Source of the DNA: a virus
Virus record (IMG/VR): IMGVR_UViG_3300050130_000120
Location: 1 to 27,900 of that record
Strand: one strand, 5' to 3'
DNA length: 27,900 nucleotides
Shown here: positions 20,981 through 27,900 of the stretch, piece by piece
How positions within the stretch are numbered: position 1 is the first letter of the stretch
Layout: the number at the start of each line of letters is the position of its first letter
Notes under the pieces: model-generated
Told to the model about the DNA's origin: nothing
Seen by the model: the letters and a program-made list of their open reading frames with translations, nothing else
Databases searched by the model: none
Translations under genes and position numbers: made by a program

Positions 20981-23541
20981 TGGCCGAGGCGGGCAGTGTA
21001 AAAATCATCTTCGCGGCAGATGCGACCAGCTACAGTGCCGCGCTGTCCTCGATGCAAAAACAGATGGACTCGTTCGCCGCCAAAGCCGGGGCGGCGGGGC
21101 GGAGCGGCGCGGCTGCCGGGCATGGCATGGTTGCGCCCTGGCAGGCCTCATCGGCCGCATTGCGTGTTGCCGAAGGCAACATGACGAACAATATCCGCGC
21201 CGCGGAAAGGTTCCTCGCCACGATTCCTGGAGTGGGCCGCGCGTTGCAGGTGGCCTTCCCGGTTGTCGGAGCCGTCGCCCTTCTGGGCGTATTTGCGCGA
21301 ATGGGCAACGAGGTTGTGGACTTCATCAAGAAGACGAACAGGATCCCGCAGGCGCTGGAGACTGCCTTTCGGGAATCGTTGCTGAGTGGTCAGTCGGCGG
21401 CCGACGAGCTCCAGAAGGAGAACGATGCCCTCGACAATCAAATCGCGAAGCTCGAGGGACGGCCGCAAAACAATCTGGCCACGGCGATCGACGACGCGCG
21501 TATCGCGGCCGATAAGTTGGAGCAGTCGCTCATGCGCGACAATCGCGAGATTGCGGAGCTGCTGAAGCAGAACCAAATTGGGTCGCTCGGCGAGCTGCTC
21601 ACCGGTAAGGGGCGAACGACGGCCGTCGCGGGAGACGTCAACTACTGGAATCAGGAGCTGGCGAATAAGGCGAAGGATTTCGACAAGGCGGTGCACGCAT
21701 TCGGACCGGACAGTGTGCAGGCGAAGTCGGCGCAGACTGCACTCGCACAGCGGCGACAGGCGGCGGAAGCCAACATGCAGATGGAGATCGACGTTCGCAA
21801 GCCCAGCCCCGACCGTGCGGCGAACATTACCGGCGACCAGGACCCGAATCTGAACATCGCCCAGGGCTATCTCGCGATTCTGCAGCAGCAGGACAGAATG
21901 GACAGCCTGAGCGGGCAGCACGAGCAGAAGAAAAGCGTTGCGGATGCGCTGACCCACGCGCGCGAGCTACAAGCCGCGGCAAAGGAGCGCGGTGCTCAGC
22001 AAATGCAGGCGTGGGAGAAAGAACTTTCGGAGCAGAAGTCGAAGCATGTCATGAGCCTCGACGAGGATGCAGATTTTTGGCAAAAGCGTGCCGACAGCGT
22101 GACGAAAGGCTCAATGCTGTACACTGACGCGCTGAAAAAGGCAAATGATTTGCGTGCCGCGAGTCAGGTCCAGTATCAGCAGGAGTTCACCGGAGACGTG
22201 ATCGAGAAGATGCGCTCCGGAGAAGCGGGCGACTCGTCGAGCGATCGCGTGCACGCCGCGCTGCAGGAGCAGTATGTCGGCGACGACACGCACGAGCGAG
22301 AGATCAAACGCCAAACGGAGGAGGGCGCCACGCGCGCCTTCGCTGCGGCCGAGCAGCAGCGCAAGGCGGCGGATAGCCTCGCGGAGGAAGCGATCCGGCT
22401 GCAGGAGCAGAGCGGGCAGCTCTCCCGCGCCGGCGCCGCGCAGGCCCTGATGACGGTCCATCAGGAGAGCTTTGCGAACTGGTCGGCGGCGTCCGCCTCG
22501 TTCTCGGCGCAGTTCCCGAATCTGGCCGTGCCGGGCGCGACGCAAGCCCTGCAGGAGTACGGGAAACAATCGCAGCAGGATGAAGCCGCGCAGGAGGCCA
22601 CAACCTCGCTGGGTGCGCTGCGCGAGGCGACGGATCGCATGACGCAGGCCTTCACGGATCTGCCCGCGCACCTGACGCAGCTGATGACGAGCGCCATCAG
22701 CGGCTTCAATGAGGCGTTCTCCAGTGCGGTCATGGCGCACACCACGAGCGGCGTCGAGTATCGCCGCGGGATCACGAATGCGGTGGGTGGCCAGTTCCGC
22801 TCGCTGGGCGCAAAGGGCCTCGATTCCGCGTTGCAGATGGGCGAGGGCGGCCTGATGTCGAAGCTCGGCTTTGGCAAGTCGAAGCCGACCGGGACGCAGT
22901 CCGATCCGCTTTTTGTAAGGTTGATCGCAGCAGCGGGCGCCGCCGGCGGAACTCTCGACAGCACGGGAGCTGGGTCGCTGCTGCTGAGCGCGCTGGGCGC
23001 ATCGGGTCCCGCGGGCACCACGGGCAGCAGCAAGGGCAGCTTCCTCTCCACGGTGCTGCCGGCGCTGACGCAAATGATTCCGCACCGCGCCTCGGGCGGT
23101 CCGATTCCGGCGAATACGCCGGCGATCGTCGGCGAGAATGGGCCGGAGCTGTTCATGTCGAGCCGGGCCGGTCACATCGTGCCCAACAGTGCGCTGGGCG
23201 GCGCGCTCTCGAAAGTGCTGCCGGCGCTGACGCATATGATTCCCGGCTTTGCCTCCGGAGGCCCGATTCCGTCGAACATGCCGGCGATCGTCGGCGAGAA
23301 CGGGCCGGAGCTGTTCATGCCGGCGAGCTCCGGGCGCATTGTGCCGAACGGAGACTTCGGAGGCGGCGCCGGCGGTGGAGACACGCACGTCCATGTGGAC
23401 GCGCGCGGCGCGCACGATCCAACCGCGACCGAAGCCGCCGTGCATCGCGCCATGAAGTCGTACCTGCCGCACCTGGACGCGCGCACGATCGCCACGGTGC
23501 GGGCCTACAACAAGGCGCGGCCGGGAACGGCGCGACTGTGA
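20980..23541 (+). CDS. Tape measure protein
   Basis: An 853-residue protein, the typical long, helical gene after tail chaperones. Residues 1-60 ('VKIIFAADATSYSAALSSMQ') match the conserved start of many tape measures. A hydrophobic segment lies around residues 88-107 ('LQVAFPVVGAVALLGVFARM'), followed by long Gln/Ala/Glu-rich coiled coil to about 560. The C-terminus carries two copies of 'ASGGPIP' ... 'PAIVGENGPELFM' ... 'G-IVPN', a motif common at the end of tape measures, duplicated here at a 162-bp period. At the usual rule of about 1.5 angstrom per residue the tail would be near 130 nm. It sets tail length and is ejected before DNA. Confidence 0.9.
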   Translation: MAEAGSVKIIFAADATSYSAALSSMQKQMDSFAAKAGAAGRSGAAAGHGMVAPWQASSAALRVAEGNMTNNIRAAERFLATIPGVGRALQVAFPVVGAVALLGVFARMGNEVVDFIKKTNRIPQALETAFRESLLSGQSAADELQKENDALDNQIAKLEGRPQNNLATAIDDARIAADKLEQSLMRDNREIAELLKQNQIGSLGELLTGKGRTTAVAGDVNYWNQELANKAKDFDKAVHAFGPDSVQAKSAQTALAQRRQAAEANMQMEIDVRKPSPDRAANITGDQDPNLNIAQGYLAILQQQDRMDSLSGQHEQKKSVADALTHARELQAAAKERGAQQMQAWEKELSEQKSKHVMSLDEDADFWQKRADSVTKGSMLYTDALKKANDLRAASQVQYQQEFTGDVIEKMRSGEAGDSSSDRVHAALQEQYVGDDTHEREIKRQTEEGATRAFAAAEQQRKAADSLAEEAIRLQEQSGQLSRAGAAQALMTVHQESFANWSAASASFSAQFPNLAVPGATQALQEYGKQSQQDEAAQEATTSLGALREATDRMTQAFTDLPAHLTQLMTSAISGFNEAFSSAVMAHTTSGVEYRRGITNAVGGQFRSLGAKGLDSALQMGEGGLMSKLGFGKSKPTGTQSDPLFVRLIAAAGAAGGTLDSTGAGSLLLSALGASGPAGTTGSSKGSFLSTVLPALTQMIPHRASGGPIPANTPAIVGENGPELFMSSRAGHIVPNSALGGALSKVLPALTHMIPGFASGGPIPSNMPAIVGENGPELFMPASSGRIVPNGDFGGGAGGGDTHVHVDARGAHDPTATEAAVHRAMKSYLPHLDARTIATVRAYNKARPGTARL
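23053..23376 (+). repeat. Two diverged 162-bp repeats in the tape measure C-terminus
   Basis: Units beginning at 23053 and 23215 both start GTGCTGCCGGCGCTGACGCA and both encode the GGPIP / IVGENGPELFM / IVPN motif. They differ at scattered positions, so the duplication is older than the 24-bp and 48-bp repeats of the early region. Confidence 0.8.
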
Positions 23542-23605
23542 GGCTTTTCGTCGTTGGACGAGCACTTTACGTTCACTGCGCCAGACAGGGCGCGCGAAAC
23601 ACAAC

Positions 23606-23637
23606 AACAGCTCCGCTCACCGCGGGGCTGTTCTTTT
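23606..23637 (+). terminator. Intrinsic terminator between tape measure and fibre gene
   Basis: AACAGCTCCGC/GCGGGGCTGTT forms an 11-bp stem with one wobble pair and a 5-base loop (23606-23632), followed by CTTTT. It separates the exported fibre-like gene from the tail operon; I see no convincing promoter in the 110-base gap, so the fibre presumably relies on read-through. Confidence 0.75.
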
Positions 23638-23651
23638 GGGGGAGATCTCCG

Positions 23652-26387
23652 ATGAAACGCTGGATTCCTGGCGCGCTCGCCGCGCTGCTGCTGCTGCCGT
23701 GCGCCCTCGCGCAGACGGGCTACGTGACGATGACGGCGGCCAATCTGATCGACCAGAGCGGCGGCGGAGCCACGATCACGAATGCGACGGCGACGTTCTG
23801 TCTCGTGAATGCCGGCGGCACGCCGATCGGCGTGCATATCGGTTCGAGCTCCGGCGGCCAGGCCGCGCCCCGCTGTTCGTCGGGCCCGGTGAATAACGGC
23901 GCGCTGGTTGGGACGTGGCAGGCGGCCGACCCCACCGCCGCGGGCACGAATCTGGTACCGGACCCGATCCTGACGAGTTGGACGACGTGGTCGAATCCTG
24001 GGGCGGGCTGGAGCATTCAGCCAGGCTCGGTAGGGCTGGCGGGCGTCAATTTCTTCCAGTTAAACACGTCCGCGAATGGCACGAACGCGTATTCGCAGTC
24101 TGCTGCGATTACGGTGGTTCCAGGGCAGACCTATACGTTCACGGGGTATATGAACGCCCTTGATGTCACTGCTGGCAGCTTGTATTGGCAGGTGTGGGCC
24201 GAAGGTTCGGGGACGCAGTTGGGCGCGGTTGCGGCCACGCTGGGTGCGGTGGGGGGTTATTACACTGTCCAGTTCACTGTGCCGAGCGGGGTGACATCCG
24301 TTCTGGTGCGAGCCGTGATCAACTCGCTGGCGATTACGTCCGGTAACACCGCCGCATTCGCGGCACCGCTGCTGCAGGCCGGCAGCGCGCGGCTCGTCGA
24401 TACCAACCTCAGCAACCCGCAGAATCCCTGCTATCAACTCACGGTCACCGACAACACCAGCGGCAGCGTCCTGCTGGGCGGACCGGGATCCGGGTACAGT
24501 TGCCTGCAGCCGCAATGGACGGAAAGCTCGCCGATGAGCTGCGTCGCCGGCCTCTGCAACCTTGACAGCTATATCCCGACGACTACGCCCGGGGTGATGA
24601 TCGGGCTCGCCGGGCCAGTGGGTCCCACAGGGGCCACAGGGGCAACGGGGGCGACTGGAGCGACTGGGCTATCCGGCTCTGTCTCCGCTGCGGGGTCGGC
24701 TGGAACTGTGCAAACATCCAACGGCGCGGGCGGATTAAGTGCGGCAACGGTTGCGAACCTGGGCGCGGCTCTCTCCGATTCGAACGGGAATTATGTCCTG
24801 AATCGCTCTCCGACGTGGCCGATTAACAGCCTTCAGTCCGGGGCGGTGCTTCTCGGTGGCGCGTGCCCGCTGTATGGCAGCGGATCGCCAACGGCTGCCC
24901 AGGAAGGCGTGATTTGTATTGGTTGGCAGGCGGGGCAAAACCTGCTCTATGCCAACGGGAGTGTGTACATCGGCAATGATGCCGGGCAGTTTAAGGTAGG
25001 CTCAGCAAGCCTGGGCGGTGAAGATGGCAACATGACCTGCGTAGGTTCCTTCGCCTGTCAGGCGGACACTACCGGCGCAGAAGACGTTGTGTACGGGATG
25101 AAAGCCTATGAATTCGGCACGGGTGAGAACAGCAGCGTAATCATCGGAAACCACAACTACTACGAAGGCGGCGGGACCGATAACATCGACATAGGTTCGA
25201 CGATTGCAGACTGGGCCAACACAGCCGGTACAAACACTACATTCCTGGGAGGCACGAACAACGTCAACCTGGGTTCCCAGCTGTTTGCGGCCACCGGCCT
25301 GACCCCGAGTACAACCTATGTCGAGACGCAATCGACGGTTGTAGGGTCCGGCGCGGGAGGCTGCCTCTTTAACACGGGTCCCAATCTTCTGTTGGGCGCT
25401 GGCGTGGCTGGGCCAGACAACGCCAGCGGTCTAGGTTCCCCATATCCGTGCACGGGCACACTGCCAACTGCACAGTACAACATCTTCATCCAGCCCGGGC
25501 CGAATGGGACAAACCCTAATGTAGGGCATTCCATCACAACAGGGTCCGCCAACATCGCGATGGGAACCGGCGGTACCTCAAACCCCTGGGGCGTCCCCGG
25601 TTCAGCACTGACGAGTGGCAACGGAAATACGATCCTTGCCGCCGGAGCTGGGGCAAATGCCACGACAGCGAGCTGGCTGTCTTTGTATGGCATGGAAGCA
25701 GGGAGTGCACTGACCACGCCCAGCGGCATCAGTGCTTTCGGCGCGTGGGCACTCTATCGCTTGCAGACGGGCACACAGGACAGCGCCTTTGGGTTCCACG
25801 CCTGTGATGCGGCCACGGGCAGCGAGTCGCAGGATACCTGCCTTGGTGACACTGCCAATATTGTGGCAGGAGCGTCCAGGGCAACGGTGATTGGCCAGGC
25901 GGCCACAGCTGCGTATCAGAGCCTGGTCCTGGGGTACAGTGCATCAGACGCGGGCAGCAACGGTACCAATGTTGTGATCGGATATTATGCCGCGTGCACA
26001 GGTTCCGGTGAGCAATACAACACCATCCTGGGTGGCTCCTGCTCGGGCACTGGGACACAATATTCCCTCGCTTTAGGCTCTCATTCGGTTGTAGCAGCAT
26101 CCGATGCTACGGAGATCAATGACAGTGGAGCTACAGCCACCAACAGCACCCAGCACACGCTCCAGTATGACTCGTGGAATTTTCTGACGAGCAGCGGAGC
26201 AGCCACCTTTCTAACTGCCACGATCACCGGGGCCGCGCCCAGCGTCACCACGGGGCAGCTTGGCATCGGCAGCAGCACGGTCACGACGGCGACAGCGGGA
26301 GCCGCCACGCTGCCCGCTAACCCACTAGGCTTTTTAACCTGGAATCTCGCCGGTACCGCCGTCAAGGTTCCGTACTACAGCAACTAA
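23652..26387 (+). CDS. Exported fibre-like protein: signal peptide, CBM-like domain, collagen-like stalk, YadA-like head
   Basis: A 911-residue protein. I start at ATG 23652 (GGGGGAG site; a signal peptide begins at once) rather than GTG 23538, which would run through the terminator. Residues 1-20 are a Sec signal peptide cleaved before Gln21. Residues about 100-245 look like a carbohydrate-binding beta-sandwich ('NLVPDPILTSW', 'VVPGQTYTFTGYMNAL'). Residues 321-341 are seven Gly-X-Y collagen-like triplets. Residues about 430-860 are Gly/Asn/Ala-rich short repeats ('SVIIGNHNYY', 'VIGQAATAAYQSLVLGYSA', 'YSLALGSHSVVA') like YadA/Hep_Hag beta-rolls. Paired cysteines fit an oxidising compartment. 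This is a trimeric receptor-binding fibre in style, but Sec export is odd for a virion protein; it may instead be a surface adhesin. Confidence 0.75.
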   Translation: MKRWIPGALAALLLLPCALAQTGYVTMTAANLIDQSGGGATITNATATFCLVNAGGTPIGVHIGSSSGGQAAPRCSSGPVNNGALVGTWQAADPTAAGTNLVPDPILTSWTTWSNPGAGWSIQPGSVGLAGVNFFQLNTSANGTNAYSQSAAITVVPGQTYTFTGYMNALDVTAGSLYWQVWAEGSGTQLGAVAATLGAVGGYYTVQFTVPSGVTSVLVRAVINSLAITSGNTAAFAAPLLQAGSARLVDTNLSNPQNPCYQLTVTDNTSGSVLLGGPGSGYSCLQPQWTESSPMSCVAGLCNLDSYIPTTTPGVMIGLAGPVGPTGATGATGATGATGLSGSVSAAGSAGTVQTSNGAGGLSAATVANLGAALSDSNGNYVLNRSPTWPINSLQSGAVLLGGACPLYGSGSPTAAQEGVICIGWQAGQNLLYANGSVYIGNDAGQFKVGSASLGGEDGNMTCVGSFACQADTTGAEDVVYGMKAYEFGTGENSSVIIGNHNYYEGGGTDNIDIGSTIADWANTAGTNTTFLGGTNNVNLGSQLFAATGLTPSTTYVETQSTVVGSGAGGCLFNTGPNLLLGAGVAGPDNASGLGSPYPCTGTLPTAQYNIFIQPGPNGTNPNVGHSITTGSANIAMGTGGTSNPWGVPGSALTSGNGNTILAAGAGANATTASWLSLYGMEAGSALTTPSGISAFGAWALYRLQTGTQDSAFGFHACDAATGSESQDTCLGDTANIVAGASRATVIGQAATAAYQSLVLGYSASDAGSNGTNVVIGYYAACTGSGEQYNTILGGSCSGTGTQYSLALGSHSVVAASDATEINDSGATATNSTQHTLQYDSWNFLTSSGAATFLTATITGAAPSVTTGQLGIGSSTVTTATAGAATLPANPLGFLTWNLAGTAVKVPYYSN

Positions 26388-26399
26388 GAGGAGACACAA

Positions 26400-26786
26400 A
26401 TGAGGTACTTTCTTTATGCACTGCTGTTGAGTGCGGCCACACTTGCCGGAGCCCAGGTCAAGGGCACTATCGATTTCACACAGCCGCTGCACGGGCTAGA
26501 CGGTAAGCCGATCCTGCTCACAGCGGAAAAGAACTCGCCCGCTGCTACGCTGGGCGATGTGGCGGTGAACGCGCTCGAATCGGTGACCGATCAGGACCGT
26601 GGCCTTACCGGACAGGTGAAGTTTCAGCGTGACGAGCTGGCGCGCCACATCTATGGCAACAAGCACGCCGTGCTGTCCATCGAAGATGTATCGCTCATCA
26701 AGGACCGCATCGGCCAGGTCTATGGACCGCTGGTGGTGGGCGCGGCGTGGCCCCTGCTCGATCCAAGCATGAAGGCGGAGAATTAG
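26400..26786 (+). CDS. Small phage tail-region protein carrying a signal peptide
   Basis: A 128-residue protein with GAGGAG as ribosome site. Residues 1-18 form a Sec signal peptide (cleavage after AGA before Gln19). The rest, 'LDGKPILLTAEKNSPAATLG' then 'DVAVNALESV', 'KFQRDELARHIYGNKHAVLS' and 'IEDVSLIKDRIGQVYGPLVV', follows a small phage protein family of about 100 residues (pattern: LDGKP, TLG-V--NAL, KF-R--LA--IY, L---D--L-K--IG--Y-PLVVG) that I know only as cytoplasmic and of unknown function. The addition of a signal peptide is therefore unusual. It follows the exported fibre by 12 bases, suggesting that both act outside the cytoplasm. Confidence 0.65.
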   Translation: MRYFLYALLLSAATLAGAQVKGTIDFTQPLHGLDGKPILLTAEKNSPAATLGDVAVNALESVTDQDRGLTGQVKFQRDELARHIYGNKHAVLSIEDVSLIKDRIGQVYGPLVVGAAWPLLDPSMKAEN

Positions 26787-26800
26787 CGGCGCAGCCAGCT

Positions 26801-27116
26801 GCAATTGATTGCAGAAAACCCGATGGTGGCACCAGCACTTCGCTCGGATCGGTGACGCCCACCGGAATTACGCATACTGGCTTGACCCTCACAGGATCAT
26901 GGAACGCAAACGACTATATCGGCATGGAGGTTACATCGGGAACCTGCACGGCGTTTCAGGCCAGCCCGGAGTCTGCTCAACCAGGTCACCGCCTACGTTT
27001 CAGACTCGACTGCCTGCACGAGCGGCACGACCTACACCTCCGGCGGATCGACAGCCTGCAAGGTCCTCTGCACGGGTGGCAACTGGGTCGAAACCGGCTA
27101 CGGATACCCGTACTAA
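26801..27116 (+). pseudogene. Frame-disrupted Cys-rich exported-type gene
   Basis: Two adjoining frames read as parts of one protein. Frame A (about 26801-26968) gives 'PDGGTSTSLGSVTPTGITHT', 'LTLTGSWNANDYIGMEV' and 'TSGTCTAFQASP'. Frame B (26970-27116) gives 'SLLNQVTAYVSDSTACTSGT', 'SGGSTACKVLCTGGNW' and 'ETGYGYPY' then stop. Both have the Thr/Ser/Gly and paired-Cys composition of the exported proteins nearby. Joining them needs a +1 (or -2) shift near 26966-26972. No start codon with a ribosome site is visible, so the 5' end may also be lost. A sequencing error, a real mutation or recoding are all possible. A perfect inverted repeat CTGCAAT/ATTGCAG (26799-26814) lies at its beginning. Confidence 0.55.
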
Positions 27117-27137
27117 CAACCGCACAAAAGGCCATCC

Positions 27138-27779
27138 ATGCAGACCATCACCATCAACGGAACCAGCTACGGGCTGGTGACGATGCCGGCGTCGCCGGGT
27201 CCGGCCGACATCGAGATCGGCTGGAACGATCTCGTCACCCTCATGGCGTCGCCCTACACGCTGCAGCAGCAGGTGCTGCAGTGGCCTGGCGCCGACTGGT
27301 GGGATGCGAAGATCACCCTGCCGCCAATGGCGACGGCCAAAGCGGCGCCCTGGGAGGCCTTCCTCGCCGAGCTGCGCGGCCCGTTGAACGTCTTCAAGCT
27401 CGCCGATCCGCGCCACATGAAGCCGTTGGGGTCCGCCCTCGGCGTGCCGAAGATCGACAGCGGCACCTATGCGGCGACGACGTCGACGATCGGCACGACT
27501 GGCTGGCAACCCGATCAGGCGCGCGTTCTGTTGCGCGGCGATCGCTTCCAGCTCGGCTACCGCCTGCATATGGTGGTGGATTCCGATGTCAGCTCCGACA
27601 ACAGCGGCGCCGCGACCATCTCCATCTGGCCTTCGCTGCGCGAGGCGCCGAGCGCCGGCGAAGCGCTGATCCTGAAGTGTCCGAAGGGACTGTTTCGCCT
27701 GCCGCAGGGACGCCGCTCGCTGCAGGCTTCGCCGCGCCGGCTGACCACGCTCGGCTTTGCGGCGCTGGAAGTGAGGTAA
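27138..27779 (+). CDS. Minor (distal) tail protein
   Basis: A 213-residue protein resembling a family of siphophage tail-tip proteins: 'PGPADIEIGWNDLVTLMASP' (fold start), 'YTLQQQVLQWPGADWWDAKI', 'LPPMATAKAAPWEAFLAELR', 'ADPRHMKPLGSALG', then 'RVLLRGDRFQLGYRLHMVV', 'ISIWPSLREAPSAGEALIL' and 'CPKGLFRLPQGRRSLQASPR'. Such proteins lie after the tape measure and build the distal tail ring or hub. Length (about 200) is normal. No signal peptide, unlike the genes just before it, so the canonical tail operon resumes here after an exported-protein insertion. Confidence 0.75.
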   Translation: MQTITINGTSYGLVTMPASPGPADIEIGWNDLVTLMASPYTLQQQVLQWPGADWWDAKITLPPMATAKAAPWEAFLAELRGPLNVFKLADPRHMKPLGSALGVPKIDSGTYAATTSTIGTTGWQPDQARVLLRGDRFQLGYRLHMVVDSDVSSDNSGAATISIWPSLREAPSAGEALILKCPKGLFRLPQGRRSLQASPRRLTTLGFAALEVR

Positions 27780-27780
27780 G

Positions 27781-27900
27781 ATGCCCCGCGATCTCGATGC
27801 AACCCTGGCCGCCGACATGGCGGGGCCCAGCTTTGCTCCGGTCGTGCTGGCGCAGTTCGGCTTCCGCTCGCAGACCATCGGCGCATGGAGCGGCCCGGGC
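27781..27900 (+). CDS. Tail protein, 5' part only
   Basis: Forty codons are visible before the window ends, starting at ATG 27781 right after the previous stop with GAGGTAAG as ribosome site. The start 'MPRDLDATLAADMAGPSFAP' followed by 'VVLAQFGFRSQTIGAWSGPG' matches the N-terminal pattern of siphophage tail-tip proteins ('...ALxAxxxRPFLLVxIxF...VWSGxG') that follow the preceding family. The rest and exact role lie outside the window. Confidence 0.65.
   Translation, partial: MPRDLDATLAADMAGPSFAPVVLAQFGFRSQTIGAWSGPG

Noticed and set aside
23538-23651. GTG 23538 as start of the fibre gene
   Set aside because: It would translate through a terminator hairpin and bury the signal peptide at residue 39; ATG 23652 has a strong ribosome site.
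26809-27180. A 123-codon plus-strand frame between the exported proteins and the tail-tip gene
   Set aside because: It overlaps the start of the next gene and reads Arg/Pro/His-rich; the other two frames give far more protein-like sequence.
27000-27878. Minus-strand frame of 292 codons at the window end
   Set aside because: Opposite a tail-tip gene with recognisable family pattern; composition is Arg/Gly/His-rich and no ribosome site is visible.

Overview
The window is a continuous piece of a tailed-phage (siphovirus-type) genome or prophage. All convincing genes lie on the + strand, base composition is GC-rich, and neighbouring genes commonly overlap by 1-4 bases. The host is probably a Gram-negative bacterium, most likely an acidobacterium of the Terriglobia type. 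That assignment is inference: one cargo gene (19598-20026) resembles a secreted protein family I know from that group, and four exported proteins share the same Ala|Gln signal-peptidase junction. No integrase, tRNA, transposase or CRISPR array is visible, so whether the phage is temperate cannot be decided here.

Layout. (1) 1-5708, early/replication and regulation: two conserved phage proteins, several small hypotheticals, a MazG-like helical protein, a winged-helix replication-initiator-like protein whose own gene carries iterons, an AT-rich palindrome and a four-copy 48-bp repeat (a candidate origin), a zinc-ribbon/double-HTH protein and an XRE-type HTH protein. (2) 5709-5884, a gene-free stretch with three consecutive hairpins, the last a strong intrinsic terminator; its position matches the lambda Q / pR' / 6S RNA / tR' late-control locus. 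(3) 5885-8411, small proteins and a lysis cassette: a C-terminally anchored protein, a GH73-like endolysin, two holin candidates and an exported barrel-like protein. (4) 8416-11396, packaging: HNH endonuclease, a repeat-bearing cos candidate region, and small and large terminase. (5) 11393-18234, HK97-type head and neck: portal, S49 protease, major capsid protein, candidate decoration protein, connector, head closure and tail terminator. (6) 18251-27900, tail: tube protein, tail chaperone with a -1 frameshift site (CCCAAAG), two cargo genes (morons), a displaced gp10-like neck protein, tape measure, a large exported fibre-like protein, an exported small phage protein, a frame-disrupted Cys-rich gene, and the first distal tail genes, the last cut by the window end.

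The most interesting points are the candidate origin embedded in the initiator gene (3292-3660), the lambda-like late-control locus with a structured RNA and an unrelated regulator (5439-5885), and the set of four Sec-exported phage proteins, including a fibre with a collagen-like stretch and a YadA-like head.
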